From Pseudomonas asturiensis (GTDB lineage Bacteria > Pseudomonadota > Gammaproteobacteria > Pseudomonadales > Pseudomonadaceae), in the NCBI RefSeq assembly GCF_900143095.1, contig NZ_FRDA01000005.1, positions 310,001 to 374,000 on the forward strand: a DNA stretch of 64,000 nt, in the 5' to 3' direction. Numbering within the stretch: the stretch's first letter is position 1; each line of letters begins with the position of its first letter. Below are positions 14,779 to 23,832 of the stretch, piece by piece. The notes beneath the pieces are model-generated. The model ran no database searches. It was not told where the DNA came from and saw only the letters and a program-made list of their open reading frames with translations. The position numbers and the translations under genes are program-made.

Positions 14779-16527
14779 ATGTCATTCAATATAGCGATCA
14801 GTGGTATTCATGCGGCAAACAAGCGATTGGAGGTGGCTGGTAACAATATCGCCAACGCGGGCACCATCGGTTTCAAATCATCCCGTGCGCAATTTGCCGC
14901 GTTGTATTCTGCCGCCCATCTGGGCAGTGGGCAGCATGCCGTCGGCGATGGGGTTCGTCTGGCCAGGGTGCAGCAGAACTTCAATCAGGGCGACAGCGTG
15001 ACTACGGCGGGCAATCCGCTGGACATGCGCATTCAGGGCAACGGTTTCTTTGTGGTCAGTGATCGTGGGTCGTTGGCCTATACCCGTGCCGGTGCCTTTA
15101 TAAAGGATGCAGAGGACTTTGTGGTCGACAGCGAGGGCGGGCGGTTGCAGGGCTATGCGGCGAATGAACAGGGCGAAGTGATCAGCGGTATCCGTACGGA
15201 CCTGAAGATCGATACGTCCAATGTCGCGCCCAAGGCAACGACACGCATTGCCGAAACCATCAATCTGGATGCTTCAGCCCCATCGCTCGCGCAACTTCCG
15301 GTGTTCGACCCGGCTGACCCGACGACGTATACCCGGGTGGCGAGTCGTACTGTTCAGGATCAGGGCGTGGGTTCGTTGCCGGGCGCTGATCATGAACTCA
15401 AACAGTATTTCGTCAAGACCGACGCTAACCGATGGTCGATGCATGTATTGGTCGACGGGCGCAATCCGGTGGATCCGGCCAGTGTCACGCCGTTGCATGT
15501 TGCACTTGAGCAAAGAGCGGACGGAACACTGACTTACCACGGCAATAACCAGCACATTCACAAGGTATCTGACAGCGAGTTTTCCCTGCTCGGCTGGCGC
15601 CCTGCGACGCAGGTCAATGGCGACTGGGTGAGCAGCGGGGCGGCGGGTGCTGCTGCGGTTTCTCTGCCTTTGACCGATGGCGCTGCCAACCTGCTCGATC
15701 CGGGTGATGCCGTGATGGCGCGTCCTGTTCCGGCGTTCCGCGTTTCAGATGTGAAGTCGTACACGCGGGCCTTCGATACACCCATCCATGACAGCCAGGG
15801 TAATCGACACCAACTGACGCAGTATTTTGTCAAAGAGGGGACCAACAACTGGCGCATGCATGTTCTGGTCGATGGGCGAAATCCGCAGAGGCCGGAATCC
15901 ACGGATCCGTTGACCGCCACTGTGGTGTTCGGCTCTGACGGCTCGATTCAGTCACTGGCGGGCTCTCCCGGCCTGAGCAGCAGCACTGGCAACAGCTTGC
16001 AACTGGATGGGTGGGTGCCAGCGATGGCAACTGATCCTGGTACCCGGCGTGAGAAATGGTTATCCAACGGTGCGGCGGGCAGCGCAAACGGCATCACGAT
16101 CGATTTCACCCAGTTACGTCAGCACAATGCCGCGTCCTCGCGCGTGTCGCAGCAGGTCGACGGTAATTCGGCGGGCGAGATGAGCAGCCTGGCAGTGGGC
16201 CGTGACGGCATCCTGCGCGCCGGATTCACCAATGGCATGAGCAAGAATATCGGTCAGGTCATGCTGGCCTCGTTTGCCAATCCCCACGGCCTGCAGCCGC
16301 GCAGCGATACGCGCTGGGGTGAAACCGGCGAGTCGGGGGTGGCGGACTTTGACGAGCCAGGCGTGGGTACGCTGGGCAGTATCATCGGGGGAGCGCTGGA
16401 GGGCTCTAACGTCATTCTGGCCGATGAGCTGATTGCGTTGATTCAGGCGCAGACGGCCTATCAGGCCAACTCCAAGGCCATCTCGACAGAGGTGACGCTC
16501 ATGCAGACGCTGATTCAGTCGACCTGA
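14779..16527 (+). CDS. Second FlgE-like hook protein with duplicated middle domain
   Basis: 582 aa, 131 longer than the flgE product beside it. Both ends keep the hook-protein D0/D1 pattern: MSFNIAISGIHAANKRLEVA with GNNIANAGTIGFKSSR at the start, and LIALIQAQTAYQANSKAIST at the end, so export by the flagellar system is likely. The extra length comes from a tandem copy of the D2-like domain: residues about 173-300 (VFDPADPTTYTR, QYFVKTDANRWSMHVLVDGRNP, GWRPA, SSGAAGA) and 317-446 (AFRVSDVKSYTR, QYFVKEGTNNWRMHVLVDGRNP, GWVPA, SNGAAGS). The start ATG follows AAGGGAG. It lies beyond the flgE terminator and I see no convincing promoter of its own. Its role is unknown; a variant or accessory hook subunit is an inference. 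Confidence 0.88.
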   Translation: MSFNIAISGIHAANKRLEVAGNNIANAGTIGFKSSRAQFAALYSAAHLGSGQHAVGDGVRLARVQQNFNQGDSVTTAGNPLDMRIQGNGFFVVSDRGSLAYTRAGAFIKDAEDFVVDSEGGRLQGYAANEQGEVISGIRTDLKIDTSNVAPKATTRIAETINLDASAPSLAQLPVFDPADPTTYTRVASRTVQDQGVGSLPGADHELKQYFVKTDANRWSMHVLVDGRNPVDPASVTPLHVALEQRADGTLTYHGNNQHIHKVSDSEFSLLGWRPATQVNGDWVSSGAAGAAAVSLPLTDGAANLLDPGDAVMARPVPAFRVSDVKSYTRAFDTPIHDSQGNRHQLTQYFVKEGTNNWRMHVLVDGRNPQRPESTDPLTATVVFGSDGSIQSLAGSPGLSSSTGNSLQLDGWVPAMATDPGTRREKWLSNGAAGSANGITIDFTQLRQHNAASSRVSQQVDGNSAGEMSSLAVGRDGILRAGFTNGMSKNIGQVMLASFANPHGLQPRSDTRWGETGESGVADFDEPGVGTLGSIIGGALEGSNVILADELIALIQAQTAYQANSKAISTEVTLMQTLIQST

Positions 16528-16719
16528 TCAGATCGAACAGTCGGACTTGATGAAGTAACCCTTCAATCGCGTCCAGCCTGGCCCCGGGCTGGTCTGGGCG
16601 CAGACGATCCGGCTGTCACCCTGCCATTTGTAGTAATGGGCGGGCGCGGCCTGGGCGAGCAGGGCAAGCGTGGCCAGGCTGGCGGTGACGATGCCGAGGA
16701 TGCAGGCACGAACAGGCAT
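16528..16719 (-). CDS. Small secreted protein of unknown function
   Basis: 63 aa. Residues 1-24 form a Sec signal peptide (ACILGIVTASLATLALLAQA, cleavage near APA), leaving a mature peptide of about 37 residues with YYKWQGDSR and two cysteines (in VCAQTS and SDCSI) that could form one disulfide. Its stop codon abuts the stop of the second FlgE-like gene on the other strand (TGATCA). GGAAA precedes the ATG. The family is not recognised; the YKW-GDS start recalls the N-termini of small periplasmic proteins of the DUF4124 kind, but this is weak. Confidence 0.6.
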   Translation of the reverse strand: MPVRACILGIVTASLATLALLAQAAPAHYYKWQGDSRIVCAQTSPGPGWTRLKGYFIKSDCSI

Positions 16720-16932
16720 GTCGATTTCCGTGTGCGAAGGACAATGGCTGCAAGATTATCACTGCGCGTTGTGGATCACGGCGTGCATGTGAAGTTTTTT
16801 TGGCGGTGTTCCCGGCTGCAAGCGGGTCAGGCGGCAGTCCGCCGCCGCTCTCGCCGATTCACGTTGCAAGCGCTGTCTCGCATGTCGCCGTTTTTACTGG
16901 CTAATCAAACATTTATATTGATCTGGCCAAGT

Positions 16933-16947
16933 TGGTTCAAAAATTGC
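16933..16947 (+). promoter_or_regulatory. Sigma-54 promoter of flgFGHIJKL
   Basis: TGGTTC-AAAAA-TTGC with correct GG-N10-GC spacing. The predicted start is about 16959, 44 bases before flgF. Upstream in the same gap are two copies of TGCAAGCG (16817, 16865) and a GGCGG-CAGT-CCGCC hairpin (16830-16843); their roles are unknown. Confidence 0.85.
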
Positions 16948-17002
16948 TTTCTCCCTCTCAGAACAGCTACAGGCGGCAAGCGTCTGTCGGAGGAGGAAGA
17001 CT

Positions 17003-17743
17003 GTGGACAAGTTGCTTTACGTCGCAATGAGCGGTGCATCCGAAAACGCGATAGCGCAAAAGGCTCATGCCAACAACCTGGCGAACGTTTCGACCAACGG
17101 CTTCATGCGTGACCTTGAACAGGCCCGCTCGATGCCCGTGTTTGGCGAGGTCATGCCGTCGCGTGCCTATGCCATGAGTGAGCGTCCGGGTACTGACTTC
17201 TCCGGCGGTGCCATGGTTGAAACCGGTCGCGAACTGGACATCGCCATCAAGGGCAATGGCTGGATCGCGGTCCAGACACCCGACGGCGGCGAGGCTTATA
17301 CCCGCAGCTCCGGCATGAATATCGACGCACTCGGCGTGTTGCGCGACGGCAGCGGTTTGCCGGTTATGGGCAACGGTGGTCCGATTGCCGTGCCGCCTCA
17401 ACAGCAGATCGAGATTGGCGCCGACGGCACCATCAGCGTTCGCTCGCTGGGTGAGAGCCCGCAGGTGATGGCGCAGGTCGACCGTATCAAGCTGGTCAAT
17501 CCTGATCTGAACACCCTGGAAAAAGGCCCAGACGGTTTGATCCACACCAAGAGCGGCCAGCCTGCGGCGGTGGATGCGAACGTTCAGGTCGAGTCCGGTT
17601 TTCTGCAGGCCAGCAACGTAAACGCGGTTGAAGAGATGACGTCGGTACTGGCCTTGTCCCGCCAGTTCGAGCTGCACGTCAAAATGATGAAGACCGCTGA
17701 AGAAGACGATCAGTCGATGGCTCGCGTCTTGCAACTCGGCTAA
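17003..17743 (+). CDS. flgF: Flagellar basal-body rod protein FlgF
   Basis: 246 aa from a GTG start, preceded by GGAGGAGG. The rod-family N-terminus is KLLYVAMSGASENAIAQKAH then NNLANVSTNGF; the central GGAMVETGRELDIAIKGNGWIAV is typical; the C-terminus is NAVEEMTSVLALSRQFELHVKMM-type. Proximal rod component. First gene of the second large flg operon. Confidence 0.95.
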   Translation: MDKLLYVAMSGASENAIAQKAHANNLANVSTNGFMRDLEQARSMPVFGEVMPSRAYAMSERPGTDFSGGAMVETGRELDIAIKGNGWIAVQTPDGGEAYTRSSGMNIDALGVLRDGSGLPVMGNGGPIAVPPQQQIEIGADGTISVRSLGESPQVMAQVDRIKLVNPDLNTLEKGPDGLIHTKSGQPAAVDANVQVESGFLQASNVNAVEEMTSVLALSRQFELHVKMMKTAEEDDQSMARVLQLG

Positions 17744-17789
17744 CCATTGACAGCTTGCGCCGACAATCCGGCGCTCGAGGAGAACACAC

Positions 17790-18578
17790 ATGCTTCCTGC
17801 ACTATACGTCGCCAAAACCGGCCTTGCCGCTCAGGACACCAACCTGACCACGATCTCCAACAACCTGGCGAACGTGTCGACCACCGGTTTCAAAAGTGAC
17901 CGTGCCGAATTTCAGGACCTGCTCTACCAGATCAAACGTCAGCCAGGCGCGCAGTCCACACAGGACAGCGAATTGCCTTCCGGCCTGCAACTGGGTACCG
18001 GTGTGCGCATTGTCGGCACGCAGAAGAACTTCACGGCGGGCAGCCTGCAGACCACCAACAACCCGCTGGACCTGGCGGTCAATGGTCGTGGTTTCTTCCA
18101 GGTGACCCAGCCTGACGGCACCATCGCCTACAGCCGTGACGGTACGTTCCACCTGGATGCCAACGGCCAGATCGTCACTGCCAACGGTTACGCGCTGGAG
18201 CCGGCAATCGTCGTTCCGCAGAATGCCCAGACGTTCACGGTCGGCCAGGACGGTACGGTGTCGGTGACCCTGGCAGGCGCAACCGCTACGCCACAAATCA
18301 TCGGCAACATCCAGACCGCTGACTTCATCAACCCGGCTGGCCTGCAAGCCATCGGCGGCAACCTGTACCTGGAAACCGGTTCGAGCGGCGCGCCGCAGAT
18401 CGGTACGCCTGGCCTGAACGGTCTGGGCCCGACGCTGCAGAACACCCTGGAAAACTCCAACGTGAGCACCGTGGAGGAGCTGGTCAACATGATCACCACT
18501 CAGCGCGCTTACGAGATGAACTCCAAGGTGATCTCGACGGCTGACCAGATGCTGCAGAACCTGACTCAGAATCTGTAA
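17790..18578 (+). CDS. flgG: Flagellar distal rod protein FlgG
   Basis: 262 aa, the standard FlgG length. N-terminal LYVAKTGLAAQDTNLTTISNNLANVSTTGFKSDR; the FlgG-specific KRQPG segment near residue 49; TNNPLDLAVNGRGFFQV near 88-104; and the C-terminal EELVNMITTQRAYEMNSK. It builds the straight distal rod. It starts 46 bases after flgF with GAGGAG as the ribosome site. Confidence 0.96.
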   Translation: MLPALYVAKTGLAAQDTNLTTISNNLANVSTTGFKSDRAEFQDLLYQIKRQPGAQSTQDSELPSGLQLGTGVRIVGTQKNFTAGSLQTTNNPLDLAVNGRGFFQVTQPDGTIAYSRDGTFHLDANGQIVTANGYALEPAIVVPQNAQTFTVGQDGTVSVTLAGATATPQIIGNIQTADFINPAGLQAIGGNLYLETGSSGAPQIGTPGLNGLGPTLQNTLENSNVSTVEELVNMITTQRAYEMNSKVISTADQMLQNLTQNL

Positions 18579-19379
<801 letters not shown>

Positions 19380-19392
19380 TAGCGGGATAGAC

Positions 19393-20502
19393 ATGATCAA
19401 GCTCAAGCAATTAATTGCAGCAACTCTGTTGTTGTCCACCGCCTTCGGCGCTCACGCCGAGCGCTTGAAAGACATCGCCAGCATCTCCGGCGTGCGTGCC
19501 AACCAACTGATCGGTTACGGTCTGGTGGTGGGTCTGAACGGTACGGGCGACCAGACCACCCAGACGCCGTTCACGCTACAGACCTTCAACAACATGCTGT
19601 CGCAGTTCGGCATCAAGGTGCCAGCAGGTTCCGGCACCGTGCAGCTGAAAAACGTTGCAGCGGTTGCGGTGTACGCTGACCTGCCTGCGTTCGCCAAGCC
19701 AGGCCAGACCGTGGACATCACCGTGTCATCGATCGGTAACTCCAAGAGCCTGCGTGGCGGTGCCTTGTTGATGACGCCGATGAAAGGTGTCGACGGCAAC
19801 GTATACGCTATCGCTCAGGGCAACCTGGTGGTCGGCGGTTTCGACGCCGAAGGCCGCGACGGTTCCAAGATCACGGTAAACGTGCCGTCCTCGGGTCGTA
19901 TTCCTGGCGGTGCGTCGGTCGAGCGTTCGGTGCCGAGCGGCTTCAATCAGGGCAACACACTGACCCTGAACCTCAACCGTTCCGACTTCACCACTGCCAA
20001 GCGCATCGTTGACAAGATCAATGACCTGCTCGGCCCAGGCGTCGCTCAGGCACTGGACGGCGGTTCGGTGCGTGTCACCGCGCCGCTGGATCCGGGCCAG
20101 CGCGTTGACTACCTGTCGATTCTGGAAAACCTGGAAGTCGATCCAGGCCAGACCGCCGCCAAGGTCATCATCAACTCGCGCACGGGCACCATCGTGATCG
20201 GCCAGAACGTGAAAGTGTCGCCCGCGGCCGTGACTCACGGCAGCCTGACGGTGACCATCACTGAAGATCCGATTGTCAGCCAGCCGGGCGCGTTGTCCGG
20301 TGGCCAGACCGCTGTCGTTCCGCGTTCCAAGATCAACGCTCAGCAGGAACTGCACCCGATGTTCAAGTTCGGTCCTGGCACCACGCTTGACGAGATCGTT
20401 CGCGCGGTCAACCAGGTCGGCGCTGCGCCGGGCGACCTGATGGCCATCCTTGAAGCACTCAAGCAGGCCGGCGCGTTGCAAGCCGACCTGATCGTGATCT
20501 GA
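19393..20502 (+). CDS. flgI: Flagellar P-ring protein FlgI
   Basis: 369 aa from ATG 19393. The first ~22 residues are a signal peptide ([16 protein letters not shown], cleavage before ERLKD). The mature start [29 protein letters not shown] is highly typical of FlgI. It forms the periplasmic P ring in the peptidoglycan layer, assisted by FlgA. Its frame remains open upstream into flgH, but the signal peptide fixes the start. Confidence 0.96.
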   Translation: MIKLKQLIAATLLLSTAFGAHAERLKDIASISGVRANQLIGYGLVVGLNGTGDQTTQTPFTLQTFNNMLSQFGIKVPAGSGTVQLKNVAAVAVYADLPAFAKPGQTVDITVSSIGNSKSLRGGALLMTPMKGVDGNVYAIAQGNLVVGGFDAEGRDGSKITVNVPSSGRIPGGASVERSVPSGFNQGNTLTLNLNRSDFTTAKRIVDKINDLLGPGVAQALDGGSVRVTAPLDPGQRVDYLSILENLEVDPGQTAAKVIINSRTGTIVIGQNVKVSPAAVTHGSLTVTITEDPIVSQPGALSGGQTAVVPRSKINAQQELHPMFKFGPGTTLDEIVRAVNQVGAAPGDLMAILEALKQAGALQADLIVI

Positions 20503-20512
20503 GGACTGGCAC

Positions 20513-21748
20513 ATGGACATGCTCAAGAGCGGAATTTCCAAGCCGGTTGACTCGGGTGCCTACACCGACGTCAATCGTCTGGCAGCGCTGAAACACGGCG
20601 ACAAGGACAGTGTGGCCAACCAGAAAAAGGTCGCCCAGGAATTCGAGTCGCTGTTTGTCAGCCAGATGCTCAAGGCCATGCGCTCGGCCAACGAGGTGTT
20701 GGCCAAGGACAACCCGATGAATACTGCCGCGACGCGGCAGTATCAGGACATGTACGACCAGCAGTTGGCCGTGACCCTGTCGACCCGTGGCAACGGCATC
20801 GGCCTGCAGGATGTGTTGATGCGCCAGTTGTCGAAGGACAAGGGCATTCAGCACGCGCCTGCCGATCAGGCTGCTGCACCTGCCGATGCCGCTACGCCCG
20901 CCAAAACCGGGCTTGCGACCAGCGTCTATCAGCGTCCGCTTTGGGCCACGCGTTCGGCGGCAGCGGATCAGGCGGCAGCCGCTGCGTCGGCTTCAGGTGA
21001 AGGTCGTAATGACATGGCGTTGCTTAATTCGCGTCGTCTGTCGTTGCCGACCAAACTGACCGACAGGCTGCTGGCGGGTATCGTGCCGTCGGCCACGGCC
21101 AACGTTGCCAATAGCCCGATGCCGTCGCGTGCGGTTGCCAGCACCAGCGGCAAGAATGGCGACTGGACAATGGACCCCAACCTGGCACCTGCGCCGGAAT
21201 ATGTACGCACCATGGCCCAGCCGCCGCTGGCTCCGGCCAAGCGCGCGTTCAGCAACGCTGACCAGTTCGTCGAAACCATGTTGCCGCTCGCCAAGGAAGC
21301 CGCTGCGCGCATTGGCGTCGATCCGGTGATGCTCGTCGCTCAGGCTGCGCTGGAGACTGGCTGGGGCAAATCCATCATGCGTCAGCAGGATGGCAGCAGC
21401 AGTCACAACCTGTTCGGGATCAAGGCCGCCGGAAGCTGGAAAGGCCCTGAGGCGCGGGCGATCACCAGCGAGTTCCGCGACGGCAAGATGGTCAAGGAAA
21501 CGGCAGACTTCCGTTCCTACAATTCCTACGCCGACAGCTTCCACGACCTTGTCAGCCTGTTACAGAACAACAATCGTTATAAAGAAGTGGTCAATTCGGC
21601 CGATAAACCGGAACAGTTTGTAAAAGAGTTGCAGAAGGCCGGATACGCAACAGACCCGGACTATGCCAGCAAGATTTCGCAGATTGCGAAGCAGATGAAG
21701 AGTTACCAGACGTACGCCGCAGCAACGGGCTCTTCCACGACTTTATAA
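20513..21748 (+). CDS. flgJ: Rod-capping protein and peptidoglycan hydrolase FlgJ
   Basis: 411 aa, two domains. The N-terminal rod-cap domain (about 15-115) has QEFESLFVSQMLKAMRSAN; a low-complexity Ala/Pro linker follows (about 116-240); the C-terminal glucosaminidase domain (about 245-400, GH73 type) has AQAALETGWGKS with the probable catalytic Glu at residue 281, HNLFGIKA and the YADSFHDL segment. It cuts a hole in the peptidoglycan so the rod can pass. It lies 11 bases after flgI. Confidence 0.95.
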   Translation: MDMLKSGISKPVDSGAYTDVNRLAALKHGDKDSVANQKKVAQEFESLFVSQMLKAMRSANEVLAKDNPMNTAATRQYQDMYDQQLAVTLSTRGNGIGLQDVLMRQLSKDKGIQHAPADQAAAPADAATPAKTGLATSVYQRPLWATRSAAADQAAAAASASGEGRNDMALLNSRRLSLPTKLTDRLLAGIVPSATANVANSPMPSRAVASTSGKNGDWTMDPNLAPAPEYVRTMAQPPLAPAKRAFSNADQFVETMLPLAKEAAARIGVDPVMLVAQAALETGWGKSIMRQQDGSSSHNLFGIKAAGSWKGPEARAITSEFRDGKMVKETADFRSYNSYADSFHDLVSLLQNNNRYKEVVNSADKPEQFVKELQKAGYATDPDYASKISQIAKQMKSYQTYAAATGSSTTL

Positions 21749-21758
21749 GGTTTTAATC

Positions 21759-23819
21759 ATGTCGCTGATTTCAATTGGGCTCTCAGGTATCAATGCCAGC
21801 AGTGCCGCGATCAACACCATCGGTAACAACACGGCTAACGTGGACACCGCGGGTTACTCGCGTCAGCAGGTAATGACCACGGCGTCGGCACAGATCAACA
21901 TCGGTCTGGGGGTCGGCTACATCGGCACCGGCACCACGCTGTCCGACGTGCGTCGCATCTACAACAGCTACCTTGATGCCCAATTGCAAACCAGTACCGC
22001 GCTCAGTGCCGAGGCCAACGCTTATTCGGGGCAGGCGTCGAAGACCGACAAGCTGCTGTCCGACAACACCACCGGTGTTGCCGCGCAGATGGCTGACTTC
22101 TTCACCAAGATGCAGGCCATTGCCACCAACTCCACCCAGTCGGCCGAGCGTTCTGCGTTCCTGACCCAGGCGTCGGCGTTGAGTGCACGGTTCAATTCCG
22201 TGGCGTCGCAGTTGTCCTCGCAGAATGACAACGTCAACGCGCAACTCAATACCTACGCCACTCAGGTCAACGACCTGACGACCACCATTGCCAGCCTGAA
22301 CAAGCAGATCACCCAGGCATCGGCGGGCAACACCAGCCCCAACTCGCTGCTGGACACGCGCAACGAGACGGTTCGCAAGCTCAACGAGCTGGTGGGCGTC
22401 AAAGTGGTCGAGAACAACGGCAACTACGACATCTACACCGGTTCCGGGCAGTCTCTGGTCAGCAACGCGACGTCCTACAAGATGTCCGCCACGCCGAGCA
22501 GCACCGACCCGCTGCAGTACAACGTGCAGATCACCTACGGCCAGACCCAGACCGACGTCACGTCAGTGCTTGAGCATGGCGCGATGGGCGGCTTGCTGAA
22601 CTACCGTTCCGAGGTGCTGATCCCGTCGGCCAACGAACTGGGCCGTGTGGCCATGGTGCTGGCCGATCAGGTCAACAGCCAGATGAGCCAGGGTATCGAC
22701 AGCAAAGGCAATTTTGGTTCCGGCCTGTATACCAGCATCAACAGCGCTGAAAACATTTCCCAGCGCAGCATCGGCAAGTCGACCAACCAGTCGGGCTCCG
22801 GCAATCTGGATGTCACGATTTCCGACACCAGCAAGCTGACCGCTGACGACTACGAAGTCACGTTCAGCGACGCGACCAATTTCACCGTGCGTCGTTTGCC
22901 CAATGGCGAAAGCGTGGGCACCGGTGTGTTGGGTAAGACTCCGCCAGACCAGTTCGAAGGCTTCAGCGTGAGCCTCAATGGCAGCGCTATTTCTGCCAAT
23001 GACGTGTTCAAGGTGTCCCCGACCCGCAACGGTGCCAGCGGTATCGCCGTGGCATTGACCGACTCCAAGGACATTGCGGCCGCTGCACCGTTGACCGCAG
23101 CAGCCGGTGCCAGCAACTCGGGCACGGGCGGTTTTACTCAGCCGGTGCTTAACACCAAATCCAACGTCTACGACAGCACCCAGACCGCCGACCTGCGCAA
23201 CGCCATCAAAGATTCCACACCCATGAAGCTGGTGATGGGCGCGGTCGGCAGTGGCGGCGTTCAGAGCTACACGCTGGTCAGTGCAACCGGCGCTGCCGTG
23301 CTGGACCAGAACGGCAACGCGATAGGCGGCACGATCATTCAGGGGCAGAGCAACACGGTCAAACTGAGCATCGGCTATGACGACACCCGGACCACGCCGA
23401 GCACCAAGACCGCTTATGAAGTTCAGATGACGCTGTCGGGCACGCCCGTCGTTAATGACACCTTCAACATCAGCCTGACCGGTGCCGGCTCTGCCGATAA
23501 CCGCAACGCGCTGGCAGTGGTTGGCCTGCAGACCGCCAAGAGCGTCGATGTCACCAACGGCAGCGTTGGCACCAGCCTGTCTGGCGCCTACGCGGATCTG
23601 GTGTCCACCATGGGCGCACGCTCCGCCCAGGCAAAAAGCGATGTGACCGCCACTACGGCAGTCGTCGAAACCAACAAGGCGGCACGCGATGCCGTATCGG
23701 GCGTGTCGCTGGATGAAGAAGCGGCCAACCTGATCAAGTACCAGCAGTATTACACCGCCTCTTCGCAGATCATCAAGGCGGCGCAAACCATTTTCAGCAC
23801 GCTGATCAACAGTCTTTAA
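21759..23819 (+). CDS. flgK: Hook-filament junction protein FlgK (HAP1)
   Basis: 686 aa. The N-terminus is MSLISIGLSGINASSAAINT then IGNNTANVDTAGYSRQ, the FlgK version of the rod/hook signature. The C-terminus has SLDEEAANLIKYQQYYTASSQ, strongly conserved in HAP1. The middle is a long Ser/Thr/Ala-rich variable part. It joins the hook to the filament as the first junction layer; export is helped by FlgN. Ribosome site AAGG. Confidence 0.95.
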   Translation: MSLISIGLSGINASSAAINTIGNNTANVDTAGYSRQQVMTTASAQINIGLGVGYIGTGTTLSDVRRIYNSYLDAQLQTSTALSAEANAYSGQASKTDKLLSDNTTGVAAQMADFFTKMQAIATNSTQSAERSAFLTQASALSARFNSVASQLSSQNDNVNAQLNTYATQVNDLTTTIASLNKQITQASAGNTSPNSLLDTRNETVRKLNELVGVKVVENNGNYDIYTGSGQSLVSNATSYKMSATPSSTDPLQYNVQITYGQTQTDVTSVLEHGAMGGLLNYRSEVLIPSANELGRVAMVLADQVNSQMSQGIDSKGNFGSGLYTSINSAENISQRSIGKSTNQSGSGNLDVTISDTSKLTADDYEVTFSDATNFTVRRLPNGESVGTGVLGKTPPDQFEGFSVSLNGSAISANDVFKVSPTRNGASGIAVALTDSKDIAAAAPLTAAAGASNSGTGGFTQPVLNTKSNVYDSTQTADLRNAIKDSTPMKLVMGAVGSGGVQSYTLVSATGAAVLDQNGNAIGGTIIQGQSNTVKLSIGYDDTRTTPSTKTAYEVQMTLSGTPVVNDTFNISLTGAGSADNRNALAVVGLQTAKSVDVTNGSVGTSLSGAYADLVSTMGARSAQAKSDVTATTAVVETNKAARDAVSGVSLDEEAANLIKYQQYYTASSQIIKAAQTIFSTLINSL

Positions 23820-23832
23820 GGAGTCGTGAACC

